Positions 3,463-5,976 of a stretch of DNA of 5,976 bases are shown here, piece by piece (position 1 is the first letter of the stretch; each line of letters begins with the position of its first letter). The position numbers and the translations under genes are program-made. The notes under the pieces are model-generated. The model was not told the origin of the DNA. It saw only the letters and a program-made list of their open reading frames with translations, and made no database searches. This DNA is from G963674665 sp964609625 (GTDB lineage Bacteria; Desulfobacterota; Desulfovibrionia; Desulfovibrionales; Desulfovibrionaceae): NCBI GenBank assembly GCA_964609625.1, contig CAZSRS010000094.1, positions 1 to 5,976 on the forward strand. Direction: 5' to 3'.

Positions 3463-5184
3463 ATGATCAGCCGACGCATTGCACGAAAGCCAGCCAACGA
3501 CAACTACCGCCGCCTGGCCGCCTACATCGCCGGTGCCGGGCACGCGGAGCTTGGGGGCGAGAAGTGTCTGCTGGCCTGGTGCGCGGGCTGCTGGGCCGGC
3601 GACGACTACGACCTGGCCGTCAAGGAGGTCGCGGACACGCAGGCCCTGAACACGCGCACGACCAGGGAGAAGACCTACCACCTCATGGTCAGCTTCCGCC
3701 CCGAGGATGAAGCCAAACTCACGCCCGACACGTTCAAGGCCATCGAGGAGGCCTTTGCCAAGGCCCTGGGTTTCGAGGAGCACCAGCGCCACTGCGGTGT
3801 GCACAAGAACACGGCCAATCTGCACATGCATGTGGCCTACAACGTGATCCACCCCGAGCGGCTGACGCGGTACGAGCCCTTCCGCGACTTCCACACCCGC
3901 GACCGCGTCTGCCGGGAGCTGGAGCAGCGCTTCGGCCTGGCCGTGGACAACGGCCGCGAGCAAGTCCCACGCGAGCGCACGCGCTTGCGCGATACTGCGG
4001 CCACCGTGGAAGCGCATACCGGCCAACAATCCCTTGAAGGCTACGCCAAGGGACAGCGCGCGACCATCCTTGAAGCGCTGGGCACATGCGAAACCTGGGA
4101 AGACCTGCACCGCTCCCTGGCGCCGCTGGGCCTGGAGATCAAGCCCCACGCCAACGGCCTCGTCTGCAAGGACCGCCACGGTCCACGCGCCATCAAGGCC
4201 AGCGCGCTCGATAGGAGTCTGTCCAAGCCGAGACTGGAAAAGCGCTTCGGCCCCTACAAGGCGCCATCACCTGCTGTGTTGCTAACGCAATCCAGGCAGC
4301 GTTTCCAGGCGCGCCCCCTGCATTGTTCGCCGGAGCGCGGCAATCTCTACGCCGCATACAAAGCCGGCATCGAGCGTCGCAAGGCAGCCCTGGAGCGTAT
4401 CGCAGCAGCCCGCCGCAAGGGGCGGAAAGCCCTGACCCAACAGTGGGCGCAACGACGCCGAGAAATCGAGGCCATGCCTCTGACCAAGCGGGACCGCTTC
4501 AATCTCCTTGGCCTGGCCCGGCAGCACGAGGCCCAAGCTCGCCGCGCCCTGGCGCGGGAGCTGGACGCCCGGCGTCAGGAAATGAAGGCCGCCACCCCCT
4601 TCAACTCCTGGAGCGCGTTCCTGCGCATGCAGGCAGAGCAAGGGAGCGAAATTGCTCTGGCCATCCTGCGCTCCCACAAGGCGGAAAGAGCGCCGGAAAC
4701 GCCCCGCTCATTGCCCCTTGCACCGCAGAAGCAGCCTACACCCCAGAACTGGCACGAGAGGCAGATGGGAATCAGGAAGTCAGAGGCCTTGCACCCCATG
4801 GAGCGCAAGGAACTGGCTGCCGTGGCCCGAATGCGTGCTTTAGTCGCTACGGAATCGGCCAAGCCCGGGCTCCAGGCCCTCCAGGCTTCACAGGACACCG
4901 CGAATATCACGGACTCCGCAGCCACCACGGACACCCCGATCAGGGACTTCTGCTACCGCGTCGACGGCAAGGGCACGGTGCTCTTCACCCTGGCCAACGG
5001 CGGCCGTGTGCTGGATACGGGCGACAGCGTGCACTTCTCAGGCCACGAGCAGGCTGCGGAAGTAGCCAGGCGTCTGGCTCGGATCAAGGGGGGGGCGATG
5101 ACCGCCGCAATCGGGAACTCCGTTCGCTTCTCCCGCGACGGCCTGGAAACAACGCATGGTGCAGACATGCTTCCTGGGATATGA
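3463..5184 (+). CDS. traI: TraI-type relaxase (MOBP family) with C-terminal LPD7-like domain
   Basis: This 573-aa DNA strand transferase nicks oriT and stays on the 5' end of the transferred strand. Motif I has the likely nucleophile Y21 in RRLAAYIAG. Motif II has H73 and S77 in TYHLMVSF. Motif III is HKNTANLHMHVAYN with H121 and H123 as metal ligands. These align with Y22, S74 and H116/H118 of RP4 TraI, as do LGFEEHQR and the NVIHPE and EPFRDF segments. Residues 300-375 are charged and helical (coiled-coil-like). Residues 496-573 (FCYRVDGKGTVLFTLANGGR to the end) look like the LPD7 domain found in large relaxases. The start at 3463, seven bases after traJ, gives the right N-terminus; the open frame upstream to 3226 is a shadow of traJ. 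The protein is shorter than RP4 TraI (about 730 aa) and shows no primase or helicase. Confidence 0.93.
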   Translation: MISRRIARKPANDNYRRLAAYIAGAGHAELGGEKCLLAWCAGCWAGDDYDLAVKEVADTQALNTRTTREKTYHLMVSFRPEDEAKLTPDTFKAIEEAFAKALGFEEHQRHCGVHKNTANLHMHVAYNVIHPERLTRYEPFRDFHTRDRVCRELEQRFGLAVDNGREQVPRERTRLRDTAATVEAHTGQQSLEGYAKGQRATILEALGTCETWEDLHRSLAPLGLEIKPHANGLVCKDRHGPRAIKASALDRSLSKPRLEKRFGPYKAPSPAVLLTQSRQRFQARPLHCSPERGNLYAAYKAGIERRKAALERIAAARRKGRKALTQQWAQRRREIEAMPLTKRDRFNLLGLARQHEAQARRALARELDARRQEMKAATPFNSWSAFLRMQAEQGSEIALAILRSHKAERAPETPRSLPLAPQKQPTPQNWHERQMGIRKSEALHPMERKELAAVARMRALVATESAKPGLQALQASQDTANITDSAATTDTPIRDFCYRVDGKGTVLFTLANGGRVLDTGDSVHFSGHEQAAEVARRLARIKGGAMTAAIGNSVRFSRDGLETTHGADMLPGI

Positions 5185-5238
5185 ACCATCTGACGTTTCA
5201 GAGGTACTTTCCGACTCCGGCTTGAGACCGCATCCGCT

Positions 5239-5266
5239 TTGATGTAGGCGTAGGGGCAACGATATT
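5239..5266 (+). promoter_or_regulatory. Weak possible promoter for the regulator gene
   Basis: ttgatg (5239-5244) and gatatt (5261-5266) are 16 bases apart, each matching four of six bases of the sigma-70 consensus. They lie 50 bases before the regulator start, in the only gap after the relaxase. Base-level evidence is thin and chance is a real alternative. Confidence 0.25.
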
Positions 5267-5315
5267 CCGACGTGCTGCGCAAGATGCAAGGAGCAGCAAT
5301 ACCTCCCGGATATTC

Positions 5316-5976
5316 ATGCCCATGACGCCTTCCCCGCCCCCCGTGCTCCGCTCCAAACTGACTCCTGCCCTGGCGCCGGTCCTGCTGGAGCGCGAGCGCC
5401 TCAATGCGTTGCTCGCCCCCCTGCGCGGCCAACGGCTGGCCCTGGTGGTGGGAGGCGCCGGCAGCGGCAAGACCACCTTTCTGGCCCAGGCTGTGCAGAG
5501 TCTGCCCCTGGACCATGCCTGGCTCGGCCTCGACACCCACGACCAGGACTGCCGCGTGTTTCTGCGCGGCCTGATCTGCGCGATACGGGAGCGGCACGCG
5601 GACTTCGGCGCCGGAGTGCTGCGGCTGTTGGAGCGCCTGCCTTCCGTTCCGGGCAAAGACGTTCCGATGCACCCAGGCGGCCCACTCGATGCCTTGCTGC
5701 ACGCCCTGGAGGCCGAAGTACCCGGCCATCTGGTTCTGGTGCTGGATGACTTTCACCTGCTCCACGCTGAACAGGAGGATTCTCCCGTTCTGGAGGTAGT
5801 AGAATACCTGCTGGCGCGCCTGCCTCGCAAGGTGCATCTGGTCATGGCGGGGCGAACACTCCCGCCGCTGCGGCTATCGCGGTTGCGCGCAGCCCGCGAG
5901 GTGCTGGACATCGGCCCGGCCGAGCTGGCCTTCACCCGCGAGGAAAGCGCTGCCCTCTGCCGCCTGCTCGCGCCCC
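5316..5976 (+). CDS. LuxR-family (MalT/LAL-type) ATP-dependent transcriptional regulator, 5' part
   Basis: 220 residues are visible and the frame is open at the window edge; such proteins usually reach 800-950 aa and end in a LuxR helix-turn-helix not seen here. Residues 11-35 (LRSKLTPALAPVLLERERLN) are the usual opening of the LAL family. GGAGSGKTT (46-54) is the Walker A loop with K52, LVLVLDDFHLL (139-149) is Walker B with D144/D145, and MAGRTLPPLRLSRLRA (177-192) fits the family's sensor arginine region (SRTDPPLPLARLRA), followed by LAFTREES. The protein should be a cytoplasmic STAND ATPase activator that responds to a ligand. Starts at 5316 and 5322 share the frame; neither has a well-placed ribosome site, since aaggag (5288-5293) is about 22-28 bases away. 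It may be cargo or host DNA next to the element. Confidence 0.85.
   Translation, partial: MPMTPSPPPVLRSKLTPALAPVLLERERLNALLAPLRGQRLALVVGGAGSGKTTFLAQAVQSLPLDHAWLGLDTHDQDCRVFLRGLICAIRERHADFGAGVLRLLERLPSVPGKDVPMHPGGPLDALLHALEAEVPGHLVLVLDDFHLLHAEQEDSPVLEVVEYLLARLPRKVHLVMAGRTLPPLRLSRLRAAREVLDIGPAELAFTREESAALCRLLAP

Larger units (their letters stand above)
1..5184. mobile_element. Integrative mobilisable element (portion), tRNA-Ser integrating, RP4-type mobilisation
   Basis: The region combines an excisionase-like gene, a tyrosine integrase, a tRNA-Ser 3' fragment as attachment core, arm-like repeat arrays, and an oriT-traJ-traI block. These are the expected parts of an integrative mobilisable or conjugative element. 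The left edge lies outside the window or cannot be placed. The right edge is set at the end of the relaxase only because no mobility gene is seen after it. The tRNA fragment could be attR, with a second element to its right, or an attP inside one circular element. Shared repeats at 55-133 and 2542-2759 favour a single element or two close relatives. No coupling-protein or type IV secretion gene is visible. Confidence 0.6.

Noticed and set aside
3430..4179. 249-codon frame on the minus strand opposite the relaxase
   Set aside because: It mirrors the GC-rich codon pattern of traI; the + strand protein has all relaxase motifs.
4323..5225. 300-codon + strand frame inside the relaxase
   Set aside because: Out-of-frame reading of traI; Gly/Pro/Arg-rich with no domain.
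4953..5837. 294-codon minus strand frame across the traI end and the regulator
   Set aside because: It covers the antisense of two well-supported genes and the gap between them, with no recognisable domain.

Overview
The window is part of an integrative, mobilisable genetic element from a moderately to highly GC-rich proteobacterium. The integrase and small excisionase-like gene resemble those I associate with sulfate reducers of the Desulfovibrio group, but that host guess is weak. There are two linked modules. The left one handles integration: an excisionase-like gene, a tyrosine integrase, an AT-rich cargo gene and a tRNA-Ser attachment site. The right one handles transfer: an IncP/RP4-type oriT, a TraJ homologue and a TraI relaxase. 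After these comes the 5' part of a large LuxR/MalT-type ATPase regulator, cut by the window end.

Region by region. 1-305: no convincing gene; it holds one inverted copy of a repeat made of 9-bp units (55-133) and a doubtful 47-codon ORF. 306-2201: a compact + strand run of three overlapping genes: excisionase-like HTH protein, integrase (all six catalytic residues visible), and an unrecognised 222-aa protein with one C-terminal membrane segment, joined to the integrase by an ATGA overlap. 2202-3125: about 920 bases of non-coding but densely structured DNA. In order it has helically phased TCACCCC heptamers, the 3' portion of a tRNA-Ser(GCU) gene starting inside the anticodon stem, a strong intrinsic terminator, a perfect 12-bp tandem duplication, two tandem ~96-bp repeats that are inverted relatives of the 55-133 repeat, small hairpins and CAATC repeats, and an oriT whose nick region is nearly identical to that of RP4. 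3126-5184: traJ and traI. 5185-5315: a short gap with a weak possible promoter. 5316-5976: the partial regulator.

How it would work together. TraJ would bind the inverted repeat next to nic and load TraI, which would nick the minus strand near 3007/3008. The integration module would then enter the recipient first and the mob genes last. The integrase, with the excisionase-like protein, would recombine at the tRNA-Ser gene, using the heptamers and perhaps the 9-bp arrays as arm sites. Coupling-protein and mating-pore genes are not visible here, so self-transfer cannot be judged.

The most interesting points: (1) related repeat arrays lie on both sides of the tRNA fragment, and mob genes lie beyond it, so this looks like a joined attP (circular form, plasmid, or tandem elements) rather than a simple chromosome boundary; (2) the unknown membrane-anchored cargo gene sits between int and att, a common place for defence or fitness genes; (3) an RP4-class oriT sits in this setting without a visible traK.
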